A DNA stretch of 64,000 bases from Cognatundibacterium aquatile (GCF_014699135.1 NZ_JACOFT010000003.1:620001-684000); one strand, 5' to 3'. Positions 15,948 through 25,843 are shown, counted from the first letter of the stretch. Notes: generated from the sequence alone by a model not told the origin. Program-made: numbers and translations.

Positions 15948-18806
15948 ATGACACCCGCCCTGTTCAAACTGACCAGGCTGAATAAAATATCCTCTATCTC
16001 CTTCAAGAGTACTGCCTCTGTACTTTGCATCTTTTTTTGCCTCTGCTTGCTGGCCCTGTGCAGTCATGCTTCTGCGGTGCAAACCGAAGCGCAGACTAGT
16101 GGCAGGCCGCAGGAGTCCCAGCGCTTTGAAAAAAATCTGGTTCGCGGCGAGCCAGTGCCCTCATGGGTAGAATTGGATAATGGAAGCCAGGTGGCAAATA
16201 CCAGTAATGCCGCGCCACTGGTGGTTCGCCTGTCCGATGTCCAGACCTATGTAGACAAGCAGGCAAGCACTTATGTGCATCGCATGATGCAGGCAAATGA
16301 AGCCTCCATGCTGACGCAGGTGGGCCGGATTGAGATTCCATTTCATCCCGAATATCAAAGAGTGGGCTTGCACAGCATCCGGGTCATCCGGGGTAGTCAG
16401 GTATTTGACAAAACCACTACCGCTGATATCCGTTATTTGCAGATGGAAAGTGAACTTGATTCCGGCATTTTCACAGGTTCAGTTACCGCGTCGATTGTGA
16501 TTGATGACATCCGCATAGGCGATATTGTCGATATAGCGTATTCAACGACAGGGCAGAATCCGGTTTTTGATGGTCATTTCTTCTCGACCCTGATGTGGGA
16601 TAACAGTTACCCGATTTTGCGCAAGCGCATACGTCTGAACACGCCAGCCAGCAGACCGGTCAAATACCGCATTCTTGGCCAGGGCAGTGGCAATATCCAA
16701 ACCAGGGAAGAGCAACTGGCGGGCCGCAAGATCATTACATTTACTGCGGATCAGATCAAGGCAATAGAGTTTGAACCCTATGTGCCGCACGACATATTCC
16801 AGTTCAGGGTCATACAGTTTTCAGAGTTTTCACAATGGCAGCAAGTCAATCAATGGGCGCAAAACCTGTTTGACGTCAGCACCAATAGTGCCGAACTCGA
16901 TAAAGTCGTGGCGGGGCTGCGTGGGGCGGGTAACTCAGACCAGACTGTGCAGCAAGCGCTGGCTTATGTACAGAATGAGATACGCTATCTGTCGATTTCC
17001 ATAGGTGAGAATTCTCACAAGCCTTTCCCGCCGGACGTAGTGCTGGCCCGCCGTTACGGCGATTGCAAGGACAAGTCTCTGTTGTTATCGACGATTTTGA
17101 GCAAACTGGGGATAGAGGCAGCTCCTGTCCTGATTTCTGCATCCAACCCAGCAATGCCAGGAAAAATGCTGCCTTCTCCTTTGGCATTTGATCATGCAAT
17201 CGTCAGGGTCAGGGTAAATGGCAAAGTCTATTACCTCGACCCGACCAGGGCCGCCCAGTACGGGCCGCTTGCCAATATGGGACAGGTACACGCCGGTGCT
17301 GAAGTACTGGTGATTAACAAGGATAGTTTTGAACTTGCCACGATCCCCAAAAATGAAGAGGGCACGGCGACCGTTAATGGGCGTCTGGAAAAAATACGCC
17401 TGGATAAAATGGATGGCGTGGCAGAGTTTCAGGTTACGCATCAGTATTCAGGCATAGAAGCTGAGCAGGTGCGTTCTTACCTGGCACGGCAAACCAGAGA
17501 GCAATTGAAAAATACCTACGTCGCCTCAGTGTTGAGACGCTATCCTGATGCCGAGCTCAAGTCAGGCCCAACTGTTGCTGACAACCGCCAGGCCAATACT
17601 GTCAATATTGAATTGAAATTCCAGATACCTGGCTTGCTGGTCCAGAATGCTTCTGGATGGCAGCTGCGCTATCAGGCATCAAATATGCGTGAGCGTTTTT
17701 ATATTCCTGAAAATCCCAAACGCAAGCAAGCCCTGATCGTGCCGACACATCCGCCGCTGATACGCTATGAACTGGAAGCTAGATTGCCAGAAAAGGTCAA
17801 TGCGAACTACACGCCTTCGATTACAAATATTGATGACCCGGCATTCAAGGCAAGCGAAACTTTGACTTTCAAACAGAATGTGTTCAAGGCCAGCGTCGAG
17901 TTGCACAGCCTGAAAGACAGGATAGCGCCGCAGGACGTGGTTGTTTTCATGGCAGATACCCGCAAAGTCGGTGTCATGCTGGAAGGTAGTATACAGATAC
18001 GCAAGACGGACTTGCGTGAAACTGCTGCTCGTGACTTGCCTGACGTACCAATCAAGCAGAAGGTAAGGGAACAACTGGAAGAGGAAATACGCAACAAATC
18101 CAGCCTCATCAATGAAGCGCGCGCCAGCGGCAGTGTCCCTGCGCAGGCACTCTGCGAACGCAGCCTGGCCTATGCGCGTATGGGGCGCAAATCCGATGCC
18201 CTGGCAGATCTGCAGATAGCCAGAAAGGATGCCCCGGATAGCTTGGAATATTTACGCTGCCGTTCAAATGCCTATTATGCGATAGGGGACTTTAAAAACA
18301 GTGAAGCAGACAGCGCACGCCTGTTGTCCCTTGGAGCTGCTGATGGCAGGCTTTACATGTCGCGCGGCATGTCCTTGTTTGCCCTGGGTAAATGGCGGGA
18401 GGCTGCAGATAGTTTTGCCTTGGCGATAGAGCAAGGCAGTGGCAGCCAGGCCAAATTGCGCGCCAGCATCATGCGCCAACTGGCACTCAGGCGGCAAAAT
18501 CTGTCATCCAATCTCAATAACGCCGTGGATGGCAGTGATGACTGGTTTAGTGACATGTTGTCAGCCACTTATGCAGGCGGGAAGTCGGAAGACCAGGTAT
18601 TGCATCAGGTGCATAAGCGCACAGGAGATGAGCTTGATGTGGCATTGGCCGAGGCCTATTTCTACATCGCTCAATTGAATATGATTAACGGTAACAAGAT
18701 CAAGGCCTCAGTTTACATGCAGAGATCTGTTGAAAAAAGTCCGCTCAACGCAGATTACCGGCCATTGGCTGAGTTTGAAGCAGAGCGATTAAAGAAAAAT
18801 AAATAA
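15948..18806 (+). CDS. DUF3857 / transglutaminase-like / TPR secreted protein
   Basis: A protein of about 950 residues. A hydrophobic segment (VLCIFFCLCLLALCSHASA) near the N-terminus is a likely signal peptide. The next part matches the DUF3857 beta domain; then comes a transglutaminase-like core with RRYGDCKDKSLLLSTIL (Cys codon at 17064-17066), a downstream His in LAFDHAIVRV and Asp in YYLDPTRA, so the Cys-His-Asp triad is intact. The last 250 residues are TPR-like helical repeats. The true start is uncertain: GTG 15915, ATG 15936 and ATG 15948 are all in frame; none has a strong ribosome binding site. Members of this family are found in periplasmic or surface proteins, with no settled substrate. 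Arginine is often AGG here, unlike flanking genes. It is 22 nt upstream of the next gene, probably an operon. Confidence 0.78.
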   Translation: MTPALFKLTRLNKISSISFKSTASVLCIFFCLCLLALCSHASAVQTEAQTSGRPQESQRFEKNLVRGEPVPSWVELDNGSQVANTSNAAPLVVRLSDVQTYVDKQASTYVHRMMQANEASMLTQVGRIEIPFHPEYQRVGLHSIRVIRGSQVFDKTTTADIRYLQMESELDSGIFTGSVTASIVIDDIRIGDIVDIAYSTTGQNPVFDGHFFSTLMWDNSYPILRKRIRLNTPASRPVKYRILGQGSGNIQTREEQLAGRKIITFTADQIKAIEFEPYVPHDIFQFRVIQFSEFSQWQQVNQWAQNLFDVSTNSAELDKVVAGLRGAGNSDQTVQQALAYVQNEIRYLSISIGENSHKPFPPDVVLARRYGDCKDKSLLLSTILSKLGIEAAPVLISASNPAMPGKMLPSPLAFDHAIVRVRVNGKVYYLDPTRAAQYGPLANMGQVHAGAEVLVINKDSFELATIPKNEEGTATVNGRLEKIRLDKMDGVAEFQVTHQYSGIEAEQVRSYLARQTREQLKNTYVASVLRRYPDAELKSGPTVADNRQANTVNIELKFQIPGLLVQNASGWQLRYQASNMRERFYIPENPKRKQALIVPTHPPLIRYELEARLPEKVNANYTPSITNIDDPAFKASETLTFKQNVFKASVELHSLKDRIAPQDVVVFMADTRKVGVMLEGSIQIRKTDLRETAARDLPDVPIKQKVREQLEEEIRNKSSLINEARASGSVPAQALCERSLAYARMGRKSDALADLQIARKDAPDSLEYLRCRSNAYYAIGDFKNSEADSARLLSLGAADGRLYMSRGMSLFALGKWREAADSFALAIEQGSGSQAKLRASIMRQLALRRQNLSSNLNNAVDGSDDWFSDMLSATYAGGKSEDQVLHQVHKRTGDELDVALAEAYFYIAQLNMINGNKIKASVYMQRSVEKSPLNADYRPLAEFEAERLKKNK

Positions 18807-18828
18807 AACTATTGATGAGGGAGTAGTG

Positions 18829-20058
18829 ATGTTGGTGTGTAGATTATTGTTAGTGCTGTTTTTGTCGTCTCTGGCATCGTTTTCTGGTGCCGCCGGGATA
18901 CCGATCAAGAATCCGGCGGCGCTTGAGGATGTGCAACAGATTGTCAGTACCTTTGGTATAGACCAGGGAGTACAGAATGCTATTCGCCGTGACCTGGAAA
19001 ATAACAACAAGACGAAGCCTGAATTGTATTTTGATCCGGTAATTTATATGCAGCCGTTTACAGTCGAGGCGATTAATCAGCATATTTCCGTTGTGCTGGC
19101 AAAATACATTTCATCGGATTATGCACAAAAGCTGTTGAAGGAATTACCCAAGCCTGCTGGTAAAATTTCTACCCGTCTCTGGCGGACTGAAATGAACCAG
19201 AGCCTTGATGCGGCACGTGGCGAATTCAATAAACTGTCGCCAGCTGATCGCAAGGCAGTTAACGACTTTCGCTCTTCACCAACCTTCCTGAGCATGCTCA
19301 ATGCACTCAATAACAGCCGGGAGGAGCGTCAGGAAGAGTTGGGAAACTGGTCAGGCAATGAAATGCGGGCGAGGGTACAGCAATCGCGCAAGGCAATTGC
19401 AGAATTGATGGAAATCAGTATCAAGCTTGAAAAAGAAGAAATTGACGAAAACGTCAAATTGTCCGAACGTATTCCTCTTACTGGCCAGCGCTCTTTTGAT
19501 CAGGAAGCTCGTCTGACTTTCGAATACCTGCGTGCCAATATCAAACAGAATTTGCGTTTTTCTGAAGAACTCAAGGCATTGGACCTGGCGAATGCATTAA
19601 AACCTGCCATCCTGACTTCCCGCCAGGGCATAGAAAACAGCAACCTGGCCATTCTTGCAGCAGAGGCCATGTTTGACAATAATTCCAAGCGCTATGATAG
19701 CCTGCGCGCAAGCTATACCGACGCCATTGAAAAAATCATCATGTCGCCGCAACAGAGGCAGGATGTCATCGCCAACAATAAAAAGAATATGGAAGATATC
19801 CTCGAGCTGAGGATAAGACTCAACGAACATTTACGTGTTTTTCTTGAACTGAAAAAGCAGGTACTGGTACTTTGTGAGAGCCGATTCGGAAAAATAAAAG
19901 TTGAAGGTGATGCTCTGGTTTTCGACAGCGAGCAGGATGTCAATCAATATAACAGTCTCGTCAGGCAGATCAATGCAGAAAGACAGGCTCTGCTAAACAT
20001 TGAAAAGCAAGATCTGGATGAGCGTAGCCGTTCATTGGCGACGTTTAGAAAGAAATAG
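18829..20058 (+). CDS. secreted helical protein of unknown function
   Basis: A 409-residue protein not recognised by family. MLVCRLLLVLFLSSLASFSGAAG is a signal peptide with probable cleavage after GAA. The mature part is strongly helical and charged, with long heptad-like stretches (about residues 170-400) that suggest coiled coil. A central segment has DFRSSPTFLSMLNAL, reminiscent of small DUF2059-like helical modules, but this is weak. ATG at 18829 is preferred over the overlapping GTG at 18826 because GAGGGAG sits 6-7 nt upstream. The gene follows the DUF3857 protein by 22 nt, so both are likely exported and act together. A weak hairpin near 20086-20118 followed by T8 may terminate the unit. 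Confidence 0.7.
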   Translation: MLVCRLLLVLFLSSLASFSGAAGIPIKNPAALEDVQQIVSTFGIDQGVQNAIRRDLENNNKTKPELYFDPVIYMQPFTVEAINQHISVVLAKYISSDYAQKLLKELPKPAGKISTRLWRTEMNQSLDAARGEFNKLSPADRKAVNDFRSSPTFLSMLNALNNSREERQEELGNWSGNEMRARVQQSRKAIAELMEISIKLEKEEIDENVKLSERIPLTGQRSFDQEARLTFEYLRANIKQNLRFSEELKALDLANALKPAILTSRQGIENSNLAILAAEAMFDNNSKRYDSLRASYTDAIEKIIMSPQQRQDVIANNKKNMEDILELRIRLNEHLRVFLELKKQVLVLCESRFGKIKVEGDALVFDSEQDVNQYNSLVRQINAERQALLNIEKQDLDERSRSLATFRKK

Positions 20059-20165
20059 AAGCCCTTAAAAATTCACCAGTCCAGTATTAATGATTCTCTG
20101 GAGGATTGGCTTTTTTTTAAGGGAGGTGTTTATTTATTTCAGCAATGTGGTACCGCACTGAGTTT

Positions 20166-20789
20166 TTAAATAATTATATTTCTTAAGGCGTAGCGGATGA
20201 GGTCTGCCTGACCTTCAATATTCAGCTTGCGCTTGATGTTAAGTCTGTGGGTTTCAACCGTCCTGACACTTAAACCTAAATCCAGAGCAATATGTTTGTT
20301 CGATTTACCTGTCGCAATGCTGTTCAGAACACACTGTTCCCGTTGAGTCAGAATCTGTGTTGCGTTGTTTGTATTGTTTTGCTTGAGGCCTGAGCTGAAA
20401 TACACCCCGCCAGCCCTTACGGTTTCTATCGCGTTGATAATATCTTCTGCGGGAGCATCCTTCAGCACGTATGCGCGAGCACCTGCTTGTATCGCCTGAC
20501 TCACATACTCGGCCTTATCGTGCATAGAGAGCATGATGATCGCGATCTGCGGGTAATCCTGTGTGAATTTTGCGGTCAGATTGATGCCATTGGTACCACC
20601 AAGATTAATGTCCATCAAAATCAGATCGGTTGCGTGAAGCGTCACCATTTTGCGAGCATCTGCTGCGTTACCAGCCTCGCCAACGATGTGAAAATGGGAA
20701 ATGGTTTCCAGCCTGGCCCTTAATCCATCTCTGACCAGAGGGTGGTCGTCGACTAATAGCAGATTGATTGTCTTTTTATCTGTCATCAT
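20166..20789 (-). CDS. NarL/FixJ-type response regulator
   Basis: A 207-residue regulator with an N-terminal receiver (VDDHPLVRDG; phospho-acceptor Asp60 in LILMDINLGG; Lys in VLKDAP) and a C-terminal LuxR helix-turn-helix (TQREQCVLNSIATGKSNKHIALDLGLSVRTVETH). It binds DNA as a dimer upon phosphorylation. Its ATG overlaps the stop of the sensor kinase gene in an ATGA arrangement, which implies translational coupling and a cognate pair. A second ATG follows immediately (MM), and either may be used. No target genes can be inferred; the neighbours on either side are unrelated in strand or role. Confidence 0.93.
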   Translation of the reverse strand: MMTDKKTINLLLVDDHPLVRDGLRARLETISHFHIVGEAGNAADARKMVTLHATDLILMDINLGGTNGINLTAKFTQDYPQIAIIMLSMHDKAEYVSQAIQAGARAYVLKDAPAEDIINAIETVRAGGVYFSSGLKQNNTNNATQILTQREQCVLNSIATGKSNKHIALDLGLSVRTVETHRLNIKRKLNIEGQADLIRYALRNIII

Positions 20790-22150
20790 ATTTCTCCATT
20801 CGGAATTTTTGCTATCACACTGGTGCCGCCTGCGCCTGAGAGTATATCCAGACTACCATTCACAGTGGCCATGCGCTCATGCATATTACTGAGTCCTATC
20901 CCGCGTTTGGGGTGATTTTCTATGCCTTGAATATCAAAGCCGGTTCCGTCGTCTTCGATTGTCAAGGAGATGATTTCTCCACTCTCAACGAGTTGTATAT
21001 CCACGTGGCTGACGTTGTGGGCATGTTTATGGATATTGGTCAGCGCTTCCTGCGCAATCCTGAACAGAACTGTATTACTGATTTCTGACAATTTGCTGAA
21101 ATTTCCTGTTGCCGTGACTCGTACCGGTAAGCCGCAGGCATTTTCAAATTCGCCAGCAAGATGTTCAAACGCTGCGACTAAGCCGAGATCATCCAGCATG
21201 GCAGGGCGCAGATCATGTGAAATTCTGCGTACTTCATTGAGCGCTTCATTGAGTTGTTGTGTTGCGCGGTGAAATGGCAATCTGGTTGCCTCCTGCGCCT
21301 TTTGGGGGCTATCCAGCTTTGCCAGGCCAGACTCTATCTGCAGCTTAATCGAGACCAGTAGCTGACTTAATCCATCGTGTAAGTCACGTGACAAGCGGGC
21401 GCGCTCATCCTCCTGAGAGCGAACGACACTCCTTGCCAGAACTTTCAGTTTGGCTTCGGCGATTCTGGATTCGCTGATATTCAACACCAAGCCCGACAGC
21501 GCAATCAATAGCGCACAAACCAGAGCGATGACGGCGATCCATATTAAGGTGCCACGTATATTCTTTTCTACCTGTACATCAATTTTATTCAGCGCTGCAT
21601 CGACATCGTCGAGATAAATGCCGGTGCCAAGCATCCAACCCCAGCGATCAAGCAGAATGACGTAACCGAGTTTTGGCGCAATCTGACCGCTGGACGGCTT
21701 TTCCCACAAATAGCGTACCGCGCCACCACCGGCTTTGGCTTTGTTGATCAGATTCTGAATCGTAAAATTTCCTTCCGGATCCTTCAGGTGCCACAAATTT
21801 TGCCCCATCAGCTCTGGTTGCCGTGGGTGCATCAGATTATTGCCGTTCATGTCGTAAACGTAAAAATAGCCATCGTCACCAAAATCTAAGGTGGATAGCA
21901 TCTTCTTGGCATGTTCCTGATTTTGAACTATGTCCTTACCATTGTTGTAAAAATGCTGAATTGCTGCATTTCCCAGACTGACATAGTGCTTCAGCTCCGC
22001 CTCTTTACTTGCCAGATACGCTTGCTCGACGGTGTTTCGCTGTTGCTTAGCCAAATTTGTCGCCTGATAGAAAACTGCCGCAGAAATACCTGCAAGCGAA
22101 AGCAAAAGAGGGATGATGGCCAGCAATATAAATTTATAGCGAAGTTTCAT
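20786..22150 (-). CDS. Cache-domain sensor histidine kinase (NarX/DegS type)
   Basis: A 454-residue inner-membrane kinase. A first TM segment (about 8-28) is followed by a periplasmic single Cache_2 domain (about 35-190) containing GYFYVYDMNGNNLMHP and WGWMLGTGIYLDDV, then a second TM (about 203-225). The cytoplasmic part has the HisKA_3 phospho-acceptor in RLSRDLHDGLSQ and an HATPase with EALTNIHKHAH, DDGTGFD and GIGLSNMHERM. Cache_2 domains usually bind small organic acids or amines. Its stop overlaps the start of the regulator gene. A terminator sits between its start and cspA on the same strand, so the pair needs its own promoter in the roughly 60 nt before the ATG. Confidence 0.93.
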   Translation of the reverse strand: MKLRYKFILLAIIPLLLSLAGISAAVFYQATNLAKQQRNTVEQAYLASKEAELKHYVSLGNAAIQHFYNNGKDIVQNQEHAKKMLSTLDFGDDGYFYVYDMNGNNLMHPRQPELMGQNLWHLKDPEGNFTIQNLINKAKAGGGAVRYLWEKPSSGQIAPKLGYVILLDRWGWMLGTGIYLDDVDAALNKIDVQVEKNIRGTLIWIAVIALVCALLIALSGLVLNISESRIAEAKLKVLARSVVRSQEDERARLSRDLHDGLSQLLVSIKLQIESGLAKLDSPQKAQEATRLPFHRATQQLNEALNEVRRISHDLRPAMLDDLGLVAAFEHLAGEFENACGLPVRVTATGNFSKLSEISNTVLFRIAQEALTNIHKHAHNVSHVDIQLVESGEIISLTIEDDGTGFDIQGIENHPKRGIGLSNMHERMATVNGSLDILSGAGGTSVIAKIPNGEI

Positions 22151-22211
22151 TTCGTCGTTGCGTCTTATGGAATGGGCGGTCTGCTATATCGTATTTATAC
22201 AGTTATTCCAG

Positions 22212-22243
22212 AAAAATAAAAAACCCCGCAAAAGCGGGGTTTT
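22212..22243 (-). terminator. intrinsic terminator of cspA
   Basis: Read on the minus strand, AAAACCCCGC and GCGGGGTTTT form a stem with a 4-nt loop, followed by a run of T. It closes the cspA transcript before the kinase-regulator pair. Confidence 0.9.
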
Positions 22244-22266
22244 TCAGAAAGTCCTAAATCCGGAAA

Positions 22267-22470
22267 TTAAGGATTTTGGATGTTAGAAGCTTGCTTGCCT
22301 TTAGGGCCTTGCGTGACTTCGAACGCTACTTTTTGACCTTCTTTCAGTGTCTTAAAGCCGTTCATTTGGATTGCGGAAAAGTGGGCGAACAAATCCTCAC
22401 CACCGTCGTCCGGAGTGATAAAGCCGAAGCCTTTGGAATCATTGAACCACTTGACGGTACCTGTTGCCAT
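22267..22470 (-). CDS. cspA: cold shock protein, CspA family
   Basis: A 67-residue OB-fold nucleic-acid-binding protein with both RNP motifs: KGFGFITP (RNP1) and DLFAHFSAI (RNP2). It starts [14 protein letters not shown], the usual CspA N-terminus. It acts as an RNA chaperone; whether this copy is cold-induced or constitutive cannot be told from the protein. A leader of about 80 nt is predicted from the candidate promoter upstream, with a small CTGGC/GCCAG hairpin inside (22522-22536), in keeping with the regulated leaders of this family. Confidence 0.95.
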   Translation of the reverse strand: MATGTVKWFNDSKGFGFITPDDGGEDLFAHFSAIQMNGFKTLKEGQKVAFEVTQGPKGKQASNIQNP

Positions 22471-22856
22471 AATGCGTCTTTCAAATAAAAACTAATCACA
22501 CGAGCCGTAAAAGCAAGAAACCTGGCGATATGCCAGCCCCCCCTAAACTTGCCCACTTCATATTGACTAATTACTACTAATGCAGTCAATAAATGTCATT
22601 CTTGGCGGAAAAAAAACTAAAGTCAAGAAACTTTTATTTACTTGTATCCTATTGTTGTATTTTTAAGTAATGTCAGCAAATTCCTTTATACATTTAAGTG
22701 AAATGTCTGCTTTTCACTTAAAACTTGATCTGTGAGAAATGATCACCATCTGTGAGTTTGTCCGAAAGCAGGTAACATCTGTTCAGAGCAGAAATAAGGT
22801 GGTTTTACCTGTTTATTATTTGCCTTTGGAACGAATCAACGTACTAGAATAGACGC
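22471..22856. promoter_or_regulatory. divergent cspA-clpS control region
   Basis: A 386-nt gap. For cspA (minus strand) a candidate promoter is TTGACT (22584-22589) with CAATAT (22560-22565), spacer 18; it sits in a TATTGACT/AGTCAATA inverted repeat (22561-22568, 22584-22591). Further right are an 8-bp inverted repeat AAGTGAAA/TTTCACTT (22696-22703, 22712-22719) and a direct repeat ATCTGTGAG at 22728 and 22748, 20 bp apart. For clpS a TAGAAT -10 lies at 22845-22850. The repeats could be operators, but no known regulator site was recognised. Confidence 0.45.
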
Positions 22857-23165
22857 ATGGGAAACAAGCAAGAAAACGGTACGATACTGGAGCGGCAGAC
22901 ACAACAGCTCAAACCGCCTTCAATGTATCAGGTAATATTATTGAACGACGACTATACCCCTATGGAATTTGTGGTGGCGGTCGTTCAGGAATACTTTCAT
23001 AAAGACCGCGAGACGGCGATGCAGATCATGCTCAAAGTACATAGAGACGGTAAAGGAATTTGTGGCGTATATTCGAAAGATATTGCACTGACTAAAGTGG
23101 AACTCGTTTTGACACACGCTCGTAAGGCAGGACACCCCCTGCAATGTGTGATGGAGGAAGTATGA
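22857..23165 (+). CDS. clpS: ATP-dependent Clp protease adaptor ClpS
   Basis: A 102-residue adaptor that binds N-end-rule substrates and delivers them to ClpAP. The family core is clear: [21 protein letters not shown], then the helix with [31 protein letters not shown], and [16 protein letters not shown]. Asp/Asn residues of the N-degron pocket ([10 protein letters not shown]) are intact. Its stop overlaps the clpA start (ATGA), the common clpS-clpA arrangement. There is no clear ribosome binding site and a TAGAAT box ends only 6 nt before the ATG, so the mRNA may be leaderless or the real promoter is further upstream. Confidence 0.95.
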   Translation: MGNKQENGTILERQTQQLKPPSMYQVILLNDDYTPMEFVVAVVQEYFHKDRETAMQIMLKVHRDGKGICGVYSKDIALTKVELVLTHARKAGHPLQCVMEEV

Positions 23166-25462
23166 TTGCGCAAGAATTAGAAGTCAGTTTGCATATGGCC
23201 TTTGTTGAGGCCAGACAAGCTCGTTATGAGTTCATCACAGTCGAGCATTTATTGCTGGCTCTGCTGGATAATCCTTCGGCAGCCGAGGTGATGCGCGCAT
23301 GCGCGGTCAATATCGATGACTTACGCAAAACCCTGAGTAACTTCATCACTGATAACACGCCGACCGTGCCTGGCACGACAGAGGTCGATACGCAGCCGAC
23401 CCTGGGTTTCCAGCGCGTGATTCAACGTGCGATCATGCATGTGCAGTCGTCGTCAAATGGCAAAAAAGAAGTCACCGGTGCGAATGTGCTGGTTGCTATT
23501 TTTGGCGAGAAAGACTCGCATGCCGTCTATTACCTGCATCAGCAAGGTGTCACCCGTCTGGATGTCGTGAATTTTATTTCTCATGGTGTCCGTAAAGATA
23601 ATCTGAACGAGCCGCAAAAATCTCCTGAAGGTGGTGATGAGGGGCAGGCAGATGCGCAGGCGAAAGAAAATCCACTGGATCAGTTCACCCAAAATCTGAA
23701 CAAGTCGGCAGCGGATGGCAAGATTGATCCCTTGATCGGCCGCGACAGTGAAGTCGAACGCGTGATACAGATTCTGTGCCGTCGTCGTAAAAACAACCCC
23801 TTACTGGTCGGTGAGGCGGGCGTCGGAAAAACAGCGATTGCCGAAGGCCTGGCGTTACGTATCGTCAAATCAGAAGTACCGGATATCTTACAAAATGCAG
23901 TGGTGTATTCACTCGATATGGGCGCATTACTGGCTGGAACGAAATATCGCGGTGATTTTGAGCAGCGTCTCAAAGGTGTGCTCAAACAGTTGAAAGAGAC
24001 ACCGAACGGTATTTTATTTATCGATGAGATTCATACCATCATCGGTGCCGGTTCGGCTTCCGGTGGAACGCTGGACGCATCCAATCTGTTGAAACCGGCT
24101 TTGTCGAGCGGGCAGCTCAAATGCATCGGTGCCACAACCTACACCGAGTATCGCGGTGTATTTGAAAAAGATCATGCACTGTCACGCCGCTTCCAAAAAA
24201 TTGATGTGAACGAGCCGACGGTTGAGCAAACTGTGCAGATTCTGCGCGGCTTGAAATCGAAGTTTGAAGAACATCACAATGTGAAGTATTCTGCCTCGGC
24301 ATTGACCACGGCAGCGGAATTGTCTGCCCGCTTTATCAATGACCGCCATTTGCCGGATAAGGCGATTGACGTGATTGATGAGGCCGGTGCCGCGCAACGC
24401 ATTTTGCCAAAATCGAAACAAAAGAAAACCATAGGCAAAGCAGACATTGAGGAAATTATTTCCAAGATCGCCCGTATTCCGCCGCAAACTGTCAATCAGG
24501 ATGATCGCAGCAAATTGCAAACCATCGACCGCGATCTGAAAAATGTCGTGTTTGGTCAGGAACCTGCGATTGAAGCGCTGGCTTCTGCAATCAAAATGGC
24601 ACGTGCCGGTTTGGGTAAAACAGACAAGCCTATCGGTTCTTTCCTGTTTTCCGGCCCGACTGGTGTTGGTAAAACCGAGGTCGCGAAACAGCTTGCCTTC
24701 ACGTTAGGTATAGAACTGATTCGTTTCGACATGTCGGAATACATGGAGCGCCATGCGGTCAGTCGTTTGATCGGTGCGCCGCCGGGGTATGTCGGTTTTG
24801 ATCAGGGCGGCTTGCTGACGGAGGCGATTAACAAGAAGCCGCATGCAGTGTTGCTGCTGGATGAGATAGAAAAAGCGCACCCTGATGTCTTCAATATTCT
24901 GTTGCAAGTCATGGATCATGGCACGCTGACGGATAACAATGGCCGTAAAGCGGATTTCCGTAACGTGATCATTATCATGACCACGAATGCCGGTGCCGAG
25001 AGCTTGCAGAAACGCTCGATTGGCTTTAATGACAGTCGTGAAGCCGGGGATGAAATGGCGGATATCAAGCGCATGTTCACGCCAGAATTCCGCAATCGTC
25101 TTGACTCGATCATCAGTTTCCGTGCCTTGGATGAAGAAATTATTCTGCGCGTGGTGGATAAGTTCCTGATGCAACTGGAAGAACAATTGCATGAGAAAAA
25201 AGTGGAAGCGACTTTCACTGATCACTTGCGTAAATTCCTCGCGAAGAAAGGTTTTGATCCGTTGATGGGGGCCCGTCCTATGGCTCGCCTGATCCAGGAC
25301 ATGATCCGCAAAGCGCTGGCCGATGAGTTGTTGTTTGGTCGTCTGGTGTCTGGCGGGCGCGTCGTGGTCGATCTCGATGATAAGGATCAGATTACACTGG
25401 ACTTCAGCGAAGGTGATGCGACGCCGCCAGAGGCCTCGCAGGAAATCGTTGAAGTGGAATAA
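23162..25462 (+). CDS. clpA: ATP-dependent Clp protease ATP-binding subunit ClpA
   Basis: A 766-residue AAA+ unfoldase that works with ClpP. Order: Clp N-domain repeats (about 1-140), AAA-1 with Walker [10 protein letters not shown] and Walker [14 protein letters not shown]-2 with Walker [10 protein letters not shown] and Walker [12 protein letters not shown], and the ClpB-type C-terminal domain. The ClpP-docking loop reads KRSIGFND (IGF in place of the E. coli IGL). ATG at 23162 is chosen because it overlaps the clpS stop and has GGAGGAAG directly upstream; a GTG six codons earlier would lie inside clpS. Length matches E. coli ClpA (758). A hairpin follows the gene. Confidence 0.96.
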   Translation: MIAQELEVSLHMAFVEARQARYEFITVEHLLLALLDNPSAAEVMRACAVNIDDLRKTLSNFITDNTPTVPGTTEVDTQPTLGFQRVIQRAIMHVQSSSNGKKEVTGANVLVAIFGEKDSHAVYYLHQQGVTRLDVVNFISHGVRKDNLNEPQKSPEGGDEGQADAQAKENPLDQFTQNLNKSAADGKIDPLIGRDSEVERVIQILCRRRKNNPLLVGEAGVGKTAIAEGLALRIVKSEVPDILQNAVVYSLDMGALLAGTKYRGDFEQRLKGVLKQLKETPNGILFIDEIHTIIGAGSASGGTLDASNLLKPALSSGQLKCIGATTYTEYRGVFEKDHALSRRFQKIDVNEPTVEQTVQILRGLKSKFEEHHNVKYSASALTTAAELSARFINDRHLPDKAIDVIDEAGAAQRILPKSKQKKTIGKADIEEIISKIARIPPQTVNQDDRSKLQTIDRDLKNVVFGQEPAIEALASAIKMARAGLGKTDKPIGSFLFSGPTGVGKTEVAKQLAFTLGIELIRFDMSEYMERHAVSRLIGAPPGYVGFDQGGLLTEAINKKPHAVLLLDEIEKAHPDVFNILLQVMDHGTLTDNNGRKADFRNVIIIMTTNAGAESLQKRSIGFNDSREAGDEMADIKRMFTPEFRNRLDSIISFRALDEEIILRVVDKFLMQLEEQLHEKKVEATFTDHLRKFLAKKGFDPLMGARPMARLIQDMIRKALADELLFGRLVSGGRVVVDLDDKDQITLDFSEGDATPPEASQEIVEVE

Positions 25463-25472
25463 ATAAAAAAGT

Positions 25473-25499
25473 GCACAGTGATCGTACTGATCGCTGTGC
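25473..25499 (+). terminator. hairpin after clpA, terminator-like without a U-tract
   Basis: GCACAGTGATC and GATCGCTGTGC pair over 11 positions with one G-T wobble around a 5-nt loop. The following sequence is GTATAACT rather than a T run, so it may be an mRNA-stabilising hairpin or a weak terminator between clpA and the next gene. Confidence 0.4.
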
Positions 25500-25538
25500 G
25501 TATAACTGATGTGCGGTGTTCACACTCGGGAGATCATA

Positions 25539-25817
25539 ATGGGTAGTTTTGTCGTACCGTTGTATGTGTTGGATTACACAACCAAAACGATTAATGCTGT
25601 ATTGTCGCCAGCTGCACTGGAAGGCAAAGAAGTAGAGGTCGATGTATATGACCGGCGTGACGCAGGGAAAAAATATACGGCAATCGGTCGCCGGATTAAA
25701 GGTGAAGATGACACATTTCTGATTTGTGTCACTTTGGATTCCGGCCCACATGAAGACTCCTGGAATTACACCTTACTGCGCGAATCCGCAGGTCGTAGCC
25801 GCAAAATGAAAAAATAA
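25539..25817 (+). CDS. small conserved hypothetical protein
   Basis: A 92-residue protein starting MGSFVVPLYVLDYTTKTINA. No known domain is recognised. It has an alternating pattern suggesting a small beta-barrel (DYTTKTINAVL, KEVEVDVYDRRDAG, DTFLICVTLDSG) and a basic tail (RESAGRSRKMKK), and it lacks a signal peptide, so it is probably cytoplasmic. ATG at 25539 is preferred over an upstream ATG at 25509 because CGGGAG is placed 6 nt before it. It follows clpA by 76 nt with a hairpin in between and has its own terminator. Function unknown; the place after clpA does not by itself imply a role in proteolysis. Confidence 0.65.
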   Translation: MGSFVVPLYVLDYTTKTINAVLSPAALEGKEVEVDVYDRRDAGKKYTAIGRRIKGEDDTFLICVTLDSGPHEDSWNYTLLRESAGRSRKMKK

Positions 25818-25843
25818 AAACCGGAGCTTACTCCGGTTTTTAT
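25818..25843 (+). terminator. intrinsic terminator
   Basis: CCGGAG-CTTA-CTCCGG hairpin flanked by A5 and T5, directly behind the small hypothetical gene. Confidence 0.9.
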
